From Boothiomyces macroporosus (lineage: Eukaryota > Chytridiomycota > Chytridiomycetes > Rhizophydiales > Terramycetaceae): DNA of 41,194 bases. Both the position numbers and the translations under genes were made by a program. The number at the start of each line of letters is the position of its first letter. The stretch's first letter is position 1. The stretch lies in NCBI GenBank assembly GCA_027604185.1, contig JADGKB010000116.1, positions 1 to 41,194 of the forward strand, given 5' to 3'. The notes beneath the pieces were generated by a model. The model was given only the letters and a program-made list of their open reading frames with translations, was not told the DNA's origin and searched no databases. Below are positions 21,601 to 33,561 of this stretch, piece by piece.

Positions 21601-21937
21601 AGCGTTTGTCTTGCATGATGGTTTGGTGGGTGACGATGCAAATGGTAATCCGATAGTTACTTGCCCATTGCACAAACGAGAATACAACATCTCGACTGAT
21701 CGCGTACTTGGAGGCACTAGTTCTGATCCTGCCATGTCAGTTGCTACATTTGAAGTGAAAGAAGAATTTGGTATGATATACGTTCGTCTTCCACCCGTTG
21801 CTGAAATCGATTCCCAACTTGGTACCTCTAGATGGATGGTAAGAAGTGGTGAAACCGATAATCAACTTGATATTCCTTCACTTATTGGACGAAAAGGAGG
21901 GTGTGAAGTTGCTTGTGGAGGAGATCTCAGTTGGTAA
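18698..21937 (+). CDS. niiA: NAD(P)H nitrite reductase, NirB-NirD fusion
   Basis: Exons 18698-18862, 18884-19867, 19890-19958 and 19979-21937 give 1058 residues. Introns are 21, 22 and 20 nt. The third intron splits the family motif KKYL / FSADGKYLLGG exactly. Domains in order: FAD/NADH oxidoreductase (1-400), BFD-like [2Fe-2S] with Cys at about 467, 469, 502 and 505, a second BFD-like segment, ferredoxin/siroheme domain with 4Fe-4S/siroheme Cys at about 687, 693, 727 and 731 (CVGSNWC, GCVREC), then a Rieske domain with C-x-H at about 943 and CPLH at about 968. It reduces nitrite to ammonium in the cytosol, the step after nitrate reductase. All key residues are present and the length is normal for fungal enzymes. 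Confidence 0.96.
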
Positions 21938-22113
21938 TATATTTTTGCTTTGTAATTGATCTTTTCTTGAAAATGTTTGGGATTGAATAATATTACGACC
22001 CTATTTCACCAACTCTAACTACTCTAAAGACGCGATATCGAAAACAACCCCTTAAAAATTTCTACTCCAGCAACCCAAGCATAATGAACGGAATCAATTG
22101 CAAAAAAGTTTAT

Positions 22114-23649
22114 TCAAAATGATTTTACCAAACGGTCGCGGACTGGAATCCAGCATACCAACAGATGGAAAGAAAGTACAATAATACCATTGATAAGAGT
22201 CCCTTTAAAGTAGTTTGTTCCATTAAACCTGTAGACAAGACCAAATATAATTCCACCCAAGTTGCCTGAAGCCCCAACCATACCAGACACAACACCGTTA
22301 TGTGCAGGATTCAAATGTGGAACCAATGCATAGTTTGACCCATTTCCGGCTTCCATCATCACTGCCAGGCAAACAAATAATCCAAACAGCCCAAGTACAT
22401 GAATGTTGGGAAAGAGCCCAATAATCACAAGCAATACTCCTTCAAAAACTCCCAAGAAAATCATCCACCACTTTTTTGAAACAGCAGTTTGAGTTCGACA
22501 ATATATGATATCCGCAATTATTCCCCCTAGTGGTCTTGTAAAGATGTTCAACAAACCAAAAATTGCTGCATAAGGACCTGCAACCGTTTCTCCCCAGTTC
22601 AGACCAGACTGCTTCGATTGCTGTTGATACCAGGCCGACAAGATACCTTCAAGTGCCAATTCCGCTCCAAATGTACAAGCATATGGGAGTGCTGCCAACA
22701 AGGTATCCAAACTAAAAGCTGCTTTGAGGACTGGAGAAAATTCTCTTTGTATCTGAGTTGCAGAGGAGGTTCTTGACAATGATCCATTAATTCCGTTTGA
22801 GCCAGAGTCCGACTCTGCCAGAGCCGTGAGATTTGCATCTGAACTAACACGTAGAATAGCTACGCCATGGTCAAGAGGAGACTCTAGAGTGTCTTTAGAT
22901 TCTTTCTCTTCAGATACGATAACCTCCTGAGTAAACACTCTTTCGGACCATTTCCCATGAGGACAGTCATCGCCAAACACCAGGACAGCAATCGCAGTGG
23001 CAGTGATAACTACGAAAGGCACAACCAAGAAAGCTAACCTCCAGGCAGTAGATATTGCCAAGTGATTATTTTGCACAAGACTATTTACAACGGCTGGCAT
23101 TACAAAGAATACCACACCACCGCCGGCATTACCCCATCCGCCAGCAAGAGCATTTGCTGTTCCAACCACAGATTTGTCAAAAAATGTAGTGACCCAAACT
23201 TGGCAAGGTACAAATGTACCTCCAAGAACACCAATAAAGAATCTGAGGATGATTAAGCCGGTGGCGTCATGGACTGTCCCAGCCAAAGCAGTGGGAATCG
23301 CACCAGCAAAAAGCAAACCAGCCATAACTTTTCTTGGGCCGTATCTATCACACAAGATACCGGTAAAGGCTCGTACTAGCAGGGTTGAAGTTAATCCTAG
23401 AATATTGGAGTTGGCAATATCGGTTGGGCTGAGCTTCAAGTCTTCCTTTAAAGTGTGGGCCAGCTACAGTTAAAAGAAGGGTACCAAAGGAGGGAACGCA
23501 AACCAGGAAAAGAAAGCGACAAAGAATCCCAACCACGACAGGTGAAAGTTTCTGCCATATTTGTCCCTCAAGTTAAAGATCGGAATGGTAGTCGCTTTCA
23601 AGTTGTTTGGATTGATCTCTGCTGGTTTAAAAAGACTTTGAAATTGCAT
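22114..23649 (-). CDS. nrtA: nitrate transporter, MFS superfamily NNP family
   Basis: Exons 23649-23485 and 23463-22114 with a 21-nt intron give 504 residues. The first exon carries a typical start ([22 protein letters not shown]), and the splice restores the TDIANSN region of TM2. The NNP signatures [12 protein letters not shown] and, near the second half, [14 protein letters not shown] are present, with about twelve membrane spans and a long hydrophilic loop at about 210-270 between TM6 and TM7 as in fungal CrnA/NrtA. It imports nitrate across the plasma membrane with protons. It converges on the nitrite reductase 3' end, 176 bases apart. Confidence 0.94.
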
Positions 23650-23689
23650 TATATTTGCTTGTATATTTCTTGTATTATATACCTATGGT

Positions 23690-23737
23690 TTATCTTAGTT
23701 ATCAAAATTATCTCAAAAAGCAAAAGATTTTGATAAG
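23690..23737 (-). promoter_or_regulatory. cluster of four GATA motifs upstream of the nitrate transporter
   Basis: TTATCT at 23690, TTATCA at 23699, TTATCT at 23708 and TGATAAG at 23731 lie within 48 bases, beginning 40 bases upstream of the transporter ATG. The density is well above that of nearby spacers and suits a GATA-factor-controlled nitrogen gene. Confidence 0.5.
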
Positions 23738-24785
23738 GCAATCAAATTTCCAAAGTGCCACATTTTCAAAGTGGAGTGTGAAAGGTCCCGGTTGCTGATA
23801 GTGAGCCATTTAGCGGGAATAATAATACAATCAGTAGGCTGGTAGGTTGAACTGGACATAGGGCCTTTCTGGATATCTGACAGGACAAGGGAGAGGCGAA
23901 CGGGAATGTTGCCGATATTTCATACAGTGTAGCACTATATAGAGTTGGATTGAATATAGACGATCTAGCCATTTGTTTGAATGAATTAGAATTACCAGTT
24001 CTTTACGGTGGCTCTGCAGTTTTCGATAACACGCGCAATTTGGGACGGTAAAGATACCAACTAGAAAGTTGTCACTACAACCATGAATAAAAAAGACTAA
24101 AGCTTTAAATTGCGTACGACAAGTATTAGATTCTAGTGGTTGATTTCAAAAATTGAATATTTAATAATCATGCGTCACAAGTACAGTTCCAAATGACTAT
24201 GATAGCGGTATGTTATCGCAGATAAGAAAATAATACCCCTCAATCAATAAACAGGGAATCTGAGTACCCTGTAACTCGTATGACGTCTTACGACTTTTGT
24301 TTCAGCTATTCTCCCTCCGTACCTCAACGTCGCGCAGTAGAAATGCAAAGATATGATAGTAAACTTCTGGATGAAATGGTTTTCGCACAAGCTCTGTTCT
24401 TGCCTAGTTGGGATTTGAACATTTTGATCACTGATAACAAGGCACTAAGAACGAATCACTTCTCTGCAAGATACATGGCCTGCTAATATGTGGTAGCTTC
24501 AATTCCTTGCAGTTTGAATAGTGCGGATTTTACAATGAATAAACTTCAATGCTGTTGGACTATGGTCCACATTCGTTCAAGTTCCAAATTGCTTAACACA
24601 CTAGGAGTCGAGGTTGACACATAGAAAGCATCTGTAACAATACTTGATTATCAAAAGATTTTTGCAGAGCAGATTCTCCCCAATTCTTGCTTGATGCGAC
24701 AATCATCACAAATCGCATTTCAATCCACACATAAAACTAAATATGCATCTCGTAAATAAAGCTTTTATTCAACTATATAAAAAAA
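23738..24785. other. intergenic kilobase between nitrate transporter and chitin synthase
   Basis: I see no supportable gene. Short frames on both strands (for example 24280-24486 plus) lack family resemblance and splice partners. No tRNA fold was found. The right end should contain the chitin synthase 3' untranslated region, since its stop lies at 24786. Confidence 0.5.
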
Positions 24786-27700
24786 TCACATTTTGCCTAA
24801 TAAAATCTCGTCAATCATACGATTCATTTGTTCCTTGCGAGGCTTGAGATCTACTCCTAGCTTGGCAGACAGGTTGTCTCTAATTTGCTTCTTTGTAAGA
24901 GTCATAAGATCGGCACCTACTAACGATTGCTTGATTTCAAAGAATAGCTGTTCATCAGTAATAACTCCATTGTTTGATGGGTATGGCCCAGGAACTCCTG
25001 CCCCAACTGGAGACGGAGAGTTTCCATAAGATACCATCGACAAGTGTCTTGGGTTGGTTGGACCATCGTAAACTGAGCTAGCAGTAAAGTCGTCACCCAT
25101 AATCGGTGGCATACCCTGGCTTCTGACAGACGATTGGAATGAAGATCCTGATACAACAGATTCTTGTTCCCATAAATCATTTTCCTCGAAATCACGCCAT
25201 CTCTTCATTGGAATAGACTTTGGATCGAATGGCTCGGTATCGGCAAGGTAGACAGTCTTCTTTCCTTCACCAACAACCACACGGGTGTTACCCCAAGAAA
25301 AGTCATCAAAGTGCCAGAAAGAGTAGCATGGGATCCAGAACGAAATGATTGGCATAGCAAGCAAATAGATAAACATCCATGCAATATGTTGCCATTCTCT
25401 CTTGAGCACAAAGATAATTACTTGAAGACCATAAATGGCGGCAATCAAGATAATTGAAAGCAGTGGGAACTGTTCTGTAGAAGTAATAGCAGCATAAACT
25501 AAATAACCGATATAAAGAATGGTGGCAGGTTGTACAAAAGTGGCAAACAAATCCAACATTACAATGAAACGCATAGAGAAACAGCAGAAACCACAAAGCT
25601 GTTCCAAAAGAATCAATTCCAACAAGTTGTGCACAGTAGAGTTGATCCATCTTCTTCTTTGAGACAACAACACAGCCCATCTATCTGGCGCAACAGTGAA
25701 ACATCTAGCTTCAGCAGCAAACTTGGTCTTCATTCTAGGGAAGTGCTTGAGCAACAAAGTCGTCAAATATCTATCTTCACCCAGATGCAACAAGTTTTGC
25801 TTGTGAAGTGTATCAACAGTGTTTTCAGCATAATCTGCAAGGATGCTTGGAGCAACCAACACAGGAATGTTCTTTGAAGCAGATCTAATACGGTACATTG
25901 AGAAACAACCCGGCAAACAAGTGACGGAACCAAACAAGGATTCGAATTGTTTGGCCAAATGATGGGAAATGAAATATTCGTAAACCTATAATTAAAACCA
26001 TCTTACTTGAATCATGGTTACCCAAGAGTCCTTTTCATTCGCAATCTTTGTTTCACCACAAAGACCCATAACCGTTGTATCGTTCACCATCACAGACACC
26101 ATCCTATTCAATCCTGATGCTTCCACCTCTGTATCAGCATCCACCATCAGAATAAACTCGTAGAAACTAGGAGATACACCGATAATATTCTTCATCTGGT
26201 GATAAAGCTCCAGTTCCATTGGAGAGAATTCAGAGTTGAAGTGGACACGGTTGAGGAAACGCATCAAAACAAGCTGGGAATCACGCTTACCTCTGTTACC
26301 TGGCTTGCTACGCTCGGTTGGAGAACCACACTTTACAATAACAATAAATGGAACAGAGTGGCCACGGATTTCGTACAATCCAGAGTAAACCTTACCCATA
26401 TTGAATTGCTTGCTACCATCGCCAAGAGAGTTGAACGGCAATGCCTCAGGGTTTTGAGAATGATCTACACCAAGAATGTCCAACACGATACGAGGAGTTG
26501 GACGATCGTTACCGGAACCGATAATCATACCATCACAAATAACCACCAAAAGCTTTCGCTTATCGTCGTATTTCAAGGTAGAAAGTGAATCAATTGTTTT
26601 GGTAAGTGATTCCACACCTTCGGTATAACAAGGCACCATTAAAATAACAAACTTGTCGGCCAATTCAGGATCGTGCTTGGCACCAAATTGAAGAGCAGCC
26701 AAGAACTTTACCCCAATAACAGCAACCAACAGAATGGACGAGCCAAAGAGCAAATAGTTGGAGACACGACACTGAATAGTATCACGACGATCAACTGTAC
26801 CGATATAGAACATATTGTTGATACATGCTAAAGTGTCATCAAAGTTTATGTTGGTGTTGGTAGCTCTCAGCTGTTTCCATTGCTTGGTAATATCCTTTCC
26901 TTGGTTGTTTGGTCCAAATAGCTGCATGATAATATCATCAAAGATTCCACTGCCGAGAGTTTGCATTGTAGAAGTGTAGTAAACGTTATCAAAGAGAACA
27001 ATATAAATCTGGGTTAAATTATAATTACCTTTGATTCAGATGAAATGGCGCTGATTGTTTGAGTGGACCAACCAATTCTACCCTTGGCATATTGATACAT
27101 ATTTCCAAGATATTGCTGAGGCAATCCATTTGGAGCTAGTTGTCTGTGAGTAGTTTGGAAAGCCTGTGGGACATTGGCACGGTTCATCCAAGTGATGGTG
27201 CTGTCCAAGTTATCCCATTTCTTATTGGTTGGAACTGGAATGCCCTTGCACAAGTTTGCCCATGAATCTTGCAAAAAGAACAGGTTGGATACATCACTTC
27301 CATAAAATTGTTCAAATCTAAAGTTTTGGATACCGGTAGGTCCCAAAGCAGACACACCATAAGTTTTCTCGTGGTTGCTCATCAAGTCGCCAACATAAAA
27401 GTATCTTCCGTAAGCAGAAACCCATGGGTTAGGAGTTTTGCTGCCAAAGCTTGGAGAGGATTTAGCTTGAACTTCACTTTGAGTAAGAACAGGAACTTCA
27501 GGACAAATAATGTAACGCATACCAATAATGATAAACAGCAAGGCACAGCACATGAGGAAGATAATAATACAAAGAGCAACCTTTTCTCTCCATGCCATTC
27601 TAATATCTGGACGCTTCATACCACCACACCATGACAAGAATGGTGATGGAATCCACCACGTCAAGAACCAAGTGCAGCAAACCCAGCATTTTCTGGACCG

Positions 27701-30347
27701 AGTAATTTCTTCGGTTCTATCAATAATTTCTTGATGAAGTTCCGGCTTGATATCTGCATTCTTTCCGAGTTCGATATCCTTCTTGGTTTTAGCGTTTTTG
27801 CCACGTGGATCGTCAGCAAAGTTATATTCAGAATCCATGTTTGATTCAGCTTCAGAAAACATATCTTCGTCTCTTGGAGCCATTCCTCTAACCTTTTCCC
27901 ATTCAGACCCTTGGTCGGAAGCAGTATAGTTTCCGGATGAGCGGGACTCCAAATTGACATCTCTGTTGATACGGCCATAAGCTTGTTCAACCCATCTCCA
28001 TTTGCTAGCAGACAAGAACAGCATAGTGTTACCATATGCGACTTCACGAGCTGGCCAATATTGAGAATTGATGAATTGCTTTACTTGGTCAATTGAACCT
28101 GCTCCGCCGCGTGACGCAATAGAAGTGCTCAAAAGACTTCCATACTTTTTGATGAAGGCGTCATAGGTAATACAGTCGGCTAAATCTACATCGTATTGTG
28201 CCTTGAAAGCAGCCAATTCGCGAATGTTGAGTAAAGCTAACTGTTCCTTTACTCTGCTTGCATCAAATACACCTCCAGGAGTGGCTGATGGGGAAATGCA
28301 GAAAATATTCCAGTGTTGGGTGTCCTTGATAGCATCACACAAAGTTTCAACCGATGACTTGCCAGAACTGAATTGAAGGACCTTTTCGTCTGGTGGAGAA
28401 TCAGCCTTCTTCTTTTTTCTCTTCATGGAAGGTTGACGCAAAGGCTCATTGCTTTTCTTTGCACCAGATACTCTGCCACTCTTTCCAGAAGTGACAGCTT
28501 GGATACCGTTTTGCTTGGAGAATAAGCTAGCGACGAATGAAATTTCCGATTCATCTTTTTCTACATTAAGAGCTGCAGTAGATCCTCTGAACAAGGAAAC
28601 AAAGTCGGTCATTGCAGAATCATCGTCCAGGAAGGAATCGACGTCATAGTCGACTGAAGGGCCTTGAAGATAGTGCTTGATACCAAACAAGGACTTTGGG
28701 CTGCCACTAGCGGTAGCCATTCCAGATGCGCACTTTGCAGAAGGAATAAAGTTTGGATTTGGTTTCAAAGTGCTGTCAAGGTTGGCAACCATCTCTTTGG
28801 CAACAGTAGAATCAGCAGGAACATCTAATGCGCTTGCCTTGTCCAAAAGCGAAAACAAACCTGGGATTCTGGTGGTTCCCTCGTACAAATCAATAACGGA
28901 CTGGTTATCTGGATAATCTGGAGAAATGATGGAGATTCCTTGAGCTTTAAACAACTCAGTGGTGCGATCAAAGTTTTCAGCGTGAATGTAGTGCATCAAA
29001 CGTTCTTGGCAATAGTTGTAGTAGAATGTGTCCAACTTTGCAAATGGAGTTCCGGCTTGAGATTCTTGGAACCAAGGGAAATCCAAAACGCCAATAGTGC
29101 AATCAACTTCAGCTTCAGGTTTGCACAAACGCTCATTCAAATGTTCAATCATCCAAGTGAATAACAAAGAGTAGAGAACTTGAGCCAATGCATCTCTTTG
29201 GTCTGAAGCACCATCAGCTTTCAAGAAGGAAGAGAAAGTATCAGTGCCCATCATTTTGGATTTGTACAAAATCGTGTTTTGCAATGATTCGGAGGATATA
29301 CCCAACAACTGTGCGATCAAATGCAAAGTATCCAGGTTTTTAATGGTACAAGCATCGTTTGGCTTTTTGTCGTCATCCACAAAGATCAAGTTGCCAAGGT
29401 GAAGAATTGCAGCCAAGACTTTAAAGATTTGAGATTGGATACGTTTCCCGACACCAAGCGATTTCAAGTTTTCGCGCAAGACTTCAAAATTTTGTGCATC
29501 TTCGGTAGTAGGAGTTGCATCAGCACTTGCCGCAACAGCAACTGGTTTTTTACCGATTGACTTTGATCTGCCCAAAGTAAGCTTTCTTCCCAAAGTGCCG
29601 CTTCTGCTCAATGTTTGAGTAACAGCATGGGCACCTTTGGTGTACACAAATATAGATGGATCTGTAATAAATAGGGATTGCTTTTCTTCGGCAGTCGCAC
29701 CGGCTAATAATTGATAAAAAATATTAAATGGACGCTCTCCATCCAAAAGAGATTGTCCGTTTGTAACTCTTCCCTTGTTAAGTCCATAGTCAAGTAATTT
29801 GATCCCGACCATTCTCCCAGCGTCGTTGTACTGGTATTCAGTGTAACGGCCAAGGGCAGATGCACTTACAGAAGCGGTTGACTTGTATGCACCAAAGGCA
29901 TCTAAAACAGGCTCCATTTTGGCAGCACCGGAGAGCACTTTGGACTTTTTCTTTCCATTCTTTGCAATGTCAATCAATTGCTTTGAAAGGATCATTCTGT
30001 TTTGAGACTTTCCAGCGCCAGAAGTTCCGCTAAATTAATTAATATTACATGAAAAAGACGGTTTGATCTTGTTTCTTGTTTATCATTTGATTGAAAGCGT
30101 CGGAGGCTATTTGGAGTACATGCGGGGCTAAAGGATTTACATTATCATCAACAAATTTTTGTTCAGAGACAGCGGCATACTTTTGGCCATTCCCATCCTG
30201 CGATCCTAGTACAAGCAGATTATTTGATCCAATAAATGTTGCAGAGCGTTGTACGGCGAACCTTTCCTGCAGAGTGTGAGTGACATCTGTATCTTTATTT
30301 TGGGACAAGTAGAGAGCAACGTCGTCAGTTTGGGTTGCCCAATCCAT
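24786..30347 (-). CDS. chitin synthase with N-terminal myosin-like domain (class V type)
   Basis: Exons 30347-30049, 30029-27029, 27008-26007 and 25985-24786 (introns 19, 20 and 21 nt) give 1833 residues. The first splice completes the myosin P-loop as GTSGAGKS. The motor-like part spans about 1-640. A cytochrome-b5-like segment and membrane spans (for example the hydrophobic stretch at about 850) follow. The chitin synthase 2 catalytic domain has [20 protein letters not shown] and QRRRW at the end of the second exon set. A DEK_C domain ([14 protein letters not shown] ... DEILLGKM) closes the protein. It makes cell-wall chitin at the plasma membrane. Switch I (normally NxNSSRFGK) is degenerate here and switch II reads DFPWFQ, so motor ATPase activity is doubtful, as in other fungal members. 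Confidence 0.95.
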
Positions 30348-30414
30348 CCTATTTCTTTAGTAAAAAAAATGAGTTGATTCTCAGCGCCTTTAGTACGCCA
30401 CAAACAATCGAGTT

Positions 30415-30663
30415 GTGAATGAAAACAAAAAGACAAAGCCACGTTTTTTGTTTGAATTATTAGATCAGCAGGCATTATTACTTATTTTTCTATTAGGAAT
30501 TGGTAGCGATACAAGAGAGAAACTAGAGAGTTTGGGTGTGCACCGCATGGAAAAACTTGCACTTTTTTTGCGGCTAAGCAACGTAAAAAAAATTCCAGAG
30601 CTGGTGAGAATTAAAAGATTATTGAATTGCCGGCACATCCGGAATGATATTACGAGCGGATAA
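30415..30663 (+). CDS. small ORF with helix-hairpin-helix-like stretch, uncertain gene
   Basis: The frame is open from 30394 to 30663, but the first in-frame ATG is at 30547, which would leave only 38 residues. An upstream exon would be needed. The stretch LLGIGSDTREKLESLGVHRMEKLALFL resembles a helix-hairpin-helix fold. It diverges from the chitin synthase start by about 70 bases. It may equally be chance reading of promoter sequence. Confidence 0.25.
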   Translation: MNENKKTKPRFLFELLDQQALLLIFLLGIGSDTREKLESLGVHRMEKLALFLRLSNVKKIPELVRIKRLLNCRHIRNDITSG

Positions 30664-31080
30664 TTAATTATTTAGATTATCTTGTTTAAATTTATCTTGG
30701 TATTTCTATTTAGTTCTGTATTTGGAAACAGTCTCACGTTGCGGTCAAGTTGGGCGGAGGTTTTGCCAACAACTTTGTGGAAGAGTAATTTGATTAGTTG
30801 CTTTTGTACACGGATCTTTAAAGATGATTATTTTTAGAGAATAATTACTCGGACCACCAAAGGAATTTGCATGAACAGGTTAAACTCTCTTTAAAGCATT
30901 TCCCCTAGATCAGATATACTTGCTCACAGACCAGTGAAATACCAGACAGAGTGGAAGAAATAAATCTCGAGATCAACAGGAAGAGACAGCGCAAGTAAAC
31001 AGGAAGAGACAGCTCAAGTAAACAGGAAAAGACAGCGCAAGTACACAGGAATAACTACCAGACTAAAAGTTTCATATATT
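30664..31080. other. spacer with tandem repeat, 3' flank of SURF1
   Basis: No gene seen in about 420 bases. The only structure is the 23-base tandem repeat listed separately. Confidence 0.5.
30975..31043. repeat. tandem repeat, three copies of 23 bases
   Basis: The 23-base unit starts aacaggaagagacagcgcaa and ends gta. It is repeated at 30975-30997, 30998-31020 and 31021-31043, with one substitution each in copies two and three. A fourth partial copy (cacaggaa) follows. It lies just downstream of the SURF1 stop codon. Confidence 0.9.
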
Positions 31081-31811
31081 TTAAAATAGTTTGAATTTCT
31101 TTCTTCTAGCAAGCATATAAGCACTCACCAGTGATAATGAAAACCTAGGTTAACTACAGCTACCATGTAATAGCATACTCCATATGGTTATTCTTGAAAT
31201 TGGCAGATGGCACCCTCAACAACAGGGAATCTCTCCTGTTCAATTTCGAGTCTCATTAGTGATTAGTTACCTGCAGTTAGTTCTACCAGGATCGGCTCAG
31301 AGCCTGTTTTCTTTGCCATTGCGTTTAAATCAACAGAGTACCACAGATTATTCTCTGGTTCATTCTTTAATCTCATTGAATTACTAGTTTCCCCTTCTCT
31401 TAAACACCCTTCAATCTCCACGCTTCCTTCAACTTTTCTGTCTTTATCCAAGTCATCCCTAGATATCCAACCCCGATTCACCAGTATTTGTTTACCACTT
31501 GGTAATTTGAATGGTGTAATGCAGAGGTATCCTGAATTGGTGATTTGTTCGATATCTGGCAAGTAGAATCCATGCTGGTTTCTAGGACGAACTCCGCACA
31601 GCATTTCCTTTTCATTTATATACTCTCCGGTTTCTTTAATTCTCATGAATTGTTTTTCCGGTGTGATTTCAGTAGGCAATTTGCCCGCTATTTTCTGGTG
31701 TCTTTCTGCCTGTGCGATTAGGTTTTGCTTCCACTGTAGTCTCTGTATTTGCCATATTCCTAGTCCTGTCGTTGTTAGCGGGATTGCCCACAGCAGATTT
31801 ATTTTATTCAT
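31081..31811 (-). CDS. SURF1: SURF1/Shy1-like cytochrome c oxidase assembly factor
   Basis: Exons 31811-31271, 31251-31164 and 31144-31081 with two 19-nt introns give 230 residues. The N-terminal span (LLWAIPLTTTGLGIWQIQRLQWK) and the HGFYLPD and ILVNRGWI motifs are SURF1 hallmarks. Only after both splices does the conserved ending appear (NNHMEYAITW, then a second membrane span and a basic tail), a strong check on the introns. It helps heme insertion into Cox1 in the mitochondrial inner membrane. Only three residues precede the first span region, so an upstream targeting-peptide exon may be missing. Confidence 0.93.
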
Positions 31812-31971
31812 TTTATTTTTTTTGTTTTTAGATTGCAAAAGGTTGTCAAAAATATCTGGCTGTTGGCGTACCTTACTGTACCTTACTCGAGCGTACTACA
31901 AGCCAGCCACGTCCACTTTATGCTAGAGTGATCCTTGCCTTCTTGAAGCTGGCAAGTAAATCCTATAAATG

Positions 31972-32026
31972 CTGGTGGTATTCGATCCCAATTTGCGTAA
32001 TAGACTGGCGGTATTCGATCCCAATT
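31972..32026. repeat. short direct repeat, two copies of 22 bases
   Basis: ctggtggtattcgatcccaa at 31972 recurs with one change at 32005. It lies between the SURF1 start and the carboxypeptidase stop codon. The function is unknown. Confidence 0.7.
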
Positions 32027-32098
32027 CTCCCGACATAACACGATCAAGTACCATAAACACCAAGTACACTGTTCATATAAACAACAATAACCCTTTAT

Positions 32099-33359
32099 TC
32101 AATGCAAAGCAACGTATTTCCAAGCAGCTACAACACCAGCAAGTGTCTCTTTCCCAGCAGGCACAATATACTTTGCAGGCAACAAAAACCCTCCACCCAA
32201 GAACCCAGTTGGCCTCAATTCAACAGCAAACGAATACTTTACCCCCAACTCTTGATAAATATAATCCACACTTGACCCACTAGCTTGATAAATAGTATTA
32301 CAAATGTCTCATTAATAATTATTACCTCCATTCCTGAATCGCAGTCCGTTGACACTCTTTATAGCTTTGACAGCTGCATTAGAAGCGTTCATCAAATCCT
32401 GCTTGTCCTTGTTCTTGTAATTGCAATCATGGCCAAAAGGAAACATGAACAATTGGCTATAAGCATGAAAATCAATATAAGACACTACGTTTGAGAGTGA
32501 TTTGATGTACGATGTGATTGCTTGTACTTCTTTAGAACTACCTGGGGATGGGCCATAGAATGCATCTGAACAGGGATCACCTGAAGCACCTGGTTTAGAC
32601 CAAGCAAATGGAAAGTTTCTATTCGGATCAGTTCCTAAATTAGTTACATTTACCTATACATCCGCCATAGGGTTCCCTATTCTTTCTATTCATTCGATCA
32701 CCTCTAGGGTTTCTGGTGTAGTCATAGCCATCAACATTCAAAACTGGGATAACATGAAACGTGAATTCTTTACGGAGGTATAACGAGTCGCTATCTGTGC
32801 CTTTGCTAAGAGCATTGGCAATATAAACAACAGTTGCTGGTCCTATCCATTCTCTAGCATGTATACCGCCATGGAACACAATGTGTTTATCGCCACTACC
32901 GAATTTAACACCATTGACTTCAGCACCAAGATAAGTCTTGCCCAAGTAAATCTTTTCAGCCCCAGGTAAAGATTCCAGAAAGCTTTGGTAAACTAGTGTA
33001 TCTTGATAATCAGAGAAAACCCGTTCTTCAGACAAGCTATAGTCATTCTTGAATTTCTCCATATTACTAATAGAATATTGCCGTTCTTGATCAATAGATT
33101 TTTGTAAATCATCAATGTACACTTTATGCTTGATTCCAGTGAGTTTTGATTTGATTGTAGAATCGATTGATTTAGGTACGTGTACATCTACTTGGCCAAT
33201 AATGTTTTCAGTCCATAGATCTAGATGGTACTGATCAACCAGTTTGGCTAGTAATTGCTGTTGTTGCGGAGTTTGTATGTCGTACCGGTATACTTTATCT
33301 CCTTGGTACTTCTTTACAGTCTTGCTGAATACTGCTAGTAAGAGTAAAAACAAGTACAT
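32099..33359 (-). CDS. secreted zinc carboxypeptidase, M14A family
   Basis: Exons 33359-32654, 32634-32326 and 32307-32099 (introns 19 and 18 nt) give 407 residues. It has a signal peptide (MYLFLLLLAVFSK), then an activation propeptide (about 20-110), then the catalytic domain. Zinc ligands are in HGGIHAREW (HxxE), and the third His is in YIDFHAYSQL after the first splice. The substrate-binding Arg region is TDPNRNFPFAW, and the catalytic Glu is in FAVELRPTG. The 18-nt second intron joins RFRNG to ICNTIYQASGSSVDY at the expected family position. It cleaves C-terminal residues from peptides outside the cell or in the vacuole. The length equals that of pro-carboxypeptidase A. Confidence 0.95.
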
Positions 33360-33561
33360 AAGCTTTGATTGATACCCTGGTTTTTATAGTGCTGTCAATG
33401 CCAATCAGTGCGTCAAACACAGACACAACCTTTAATCGACCAGCGTCGTATTCAGACTATTCACCTTCACTCAGTCTTGCAGTTGGAGCATTCACCATTA
33501 TATTATTTTCAGACTATTTCTTAACAGCTTTATTTCATAGACACTTTTGGACAAAAGTTGA

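Noticed and set aside
23766..23972. 68-residue minus-strand frame upstream of the transporter
   Set aside because: Composition and context look like chance. No conserved motif.
24395..24425. Possible tRNA T-arm on the minus strand (gttcaaatccc)
   Set aside because: The bases flanking the loop cannot form the five-pair stem, and no acceptor or anticodon arm could be drawn.
24280..24486. 68-residue plus-strand frame in the chitin synthase/transporter gap
   Set aside because: No family resemblance, no splice partner and no codon or context support.
31969..32283. 104-residue Gln-rich plus-strand frame
   Set aside because: It is antisense to the last exon of the M14 carboxypeptidase, which carries the ELR catalytic motif.
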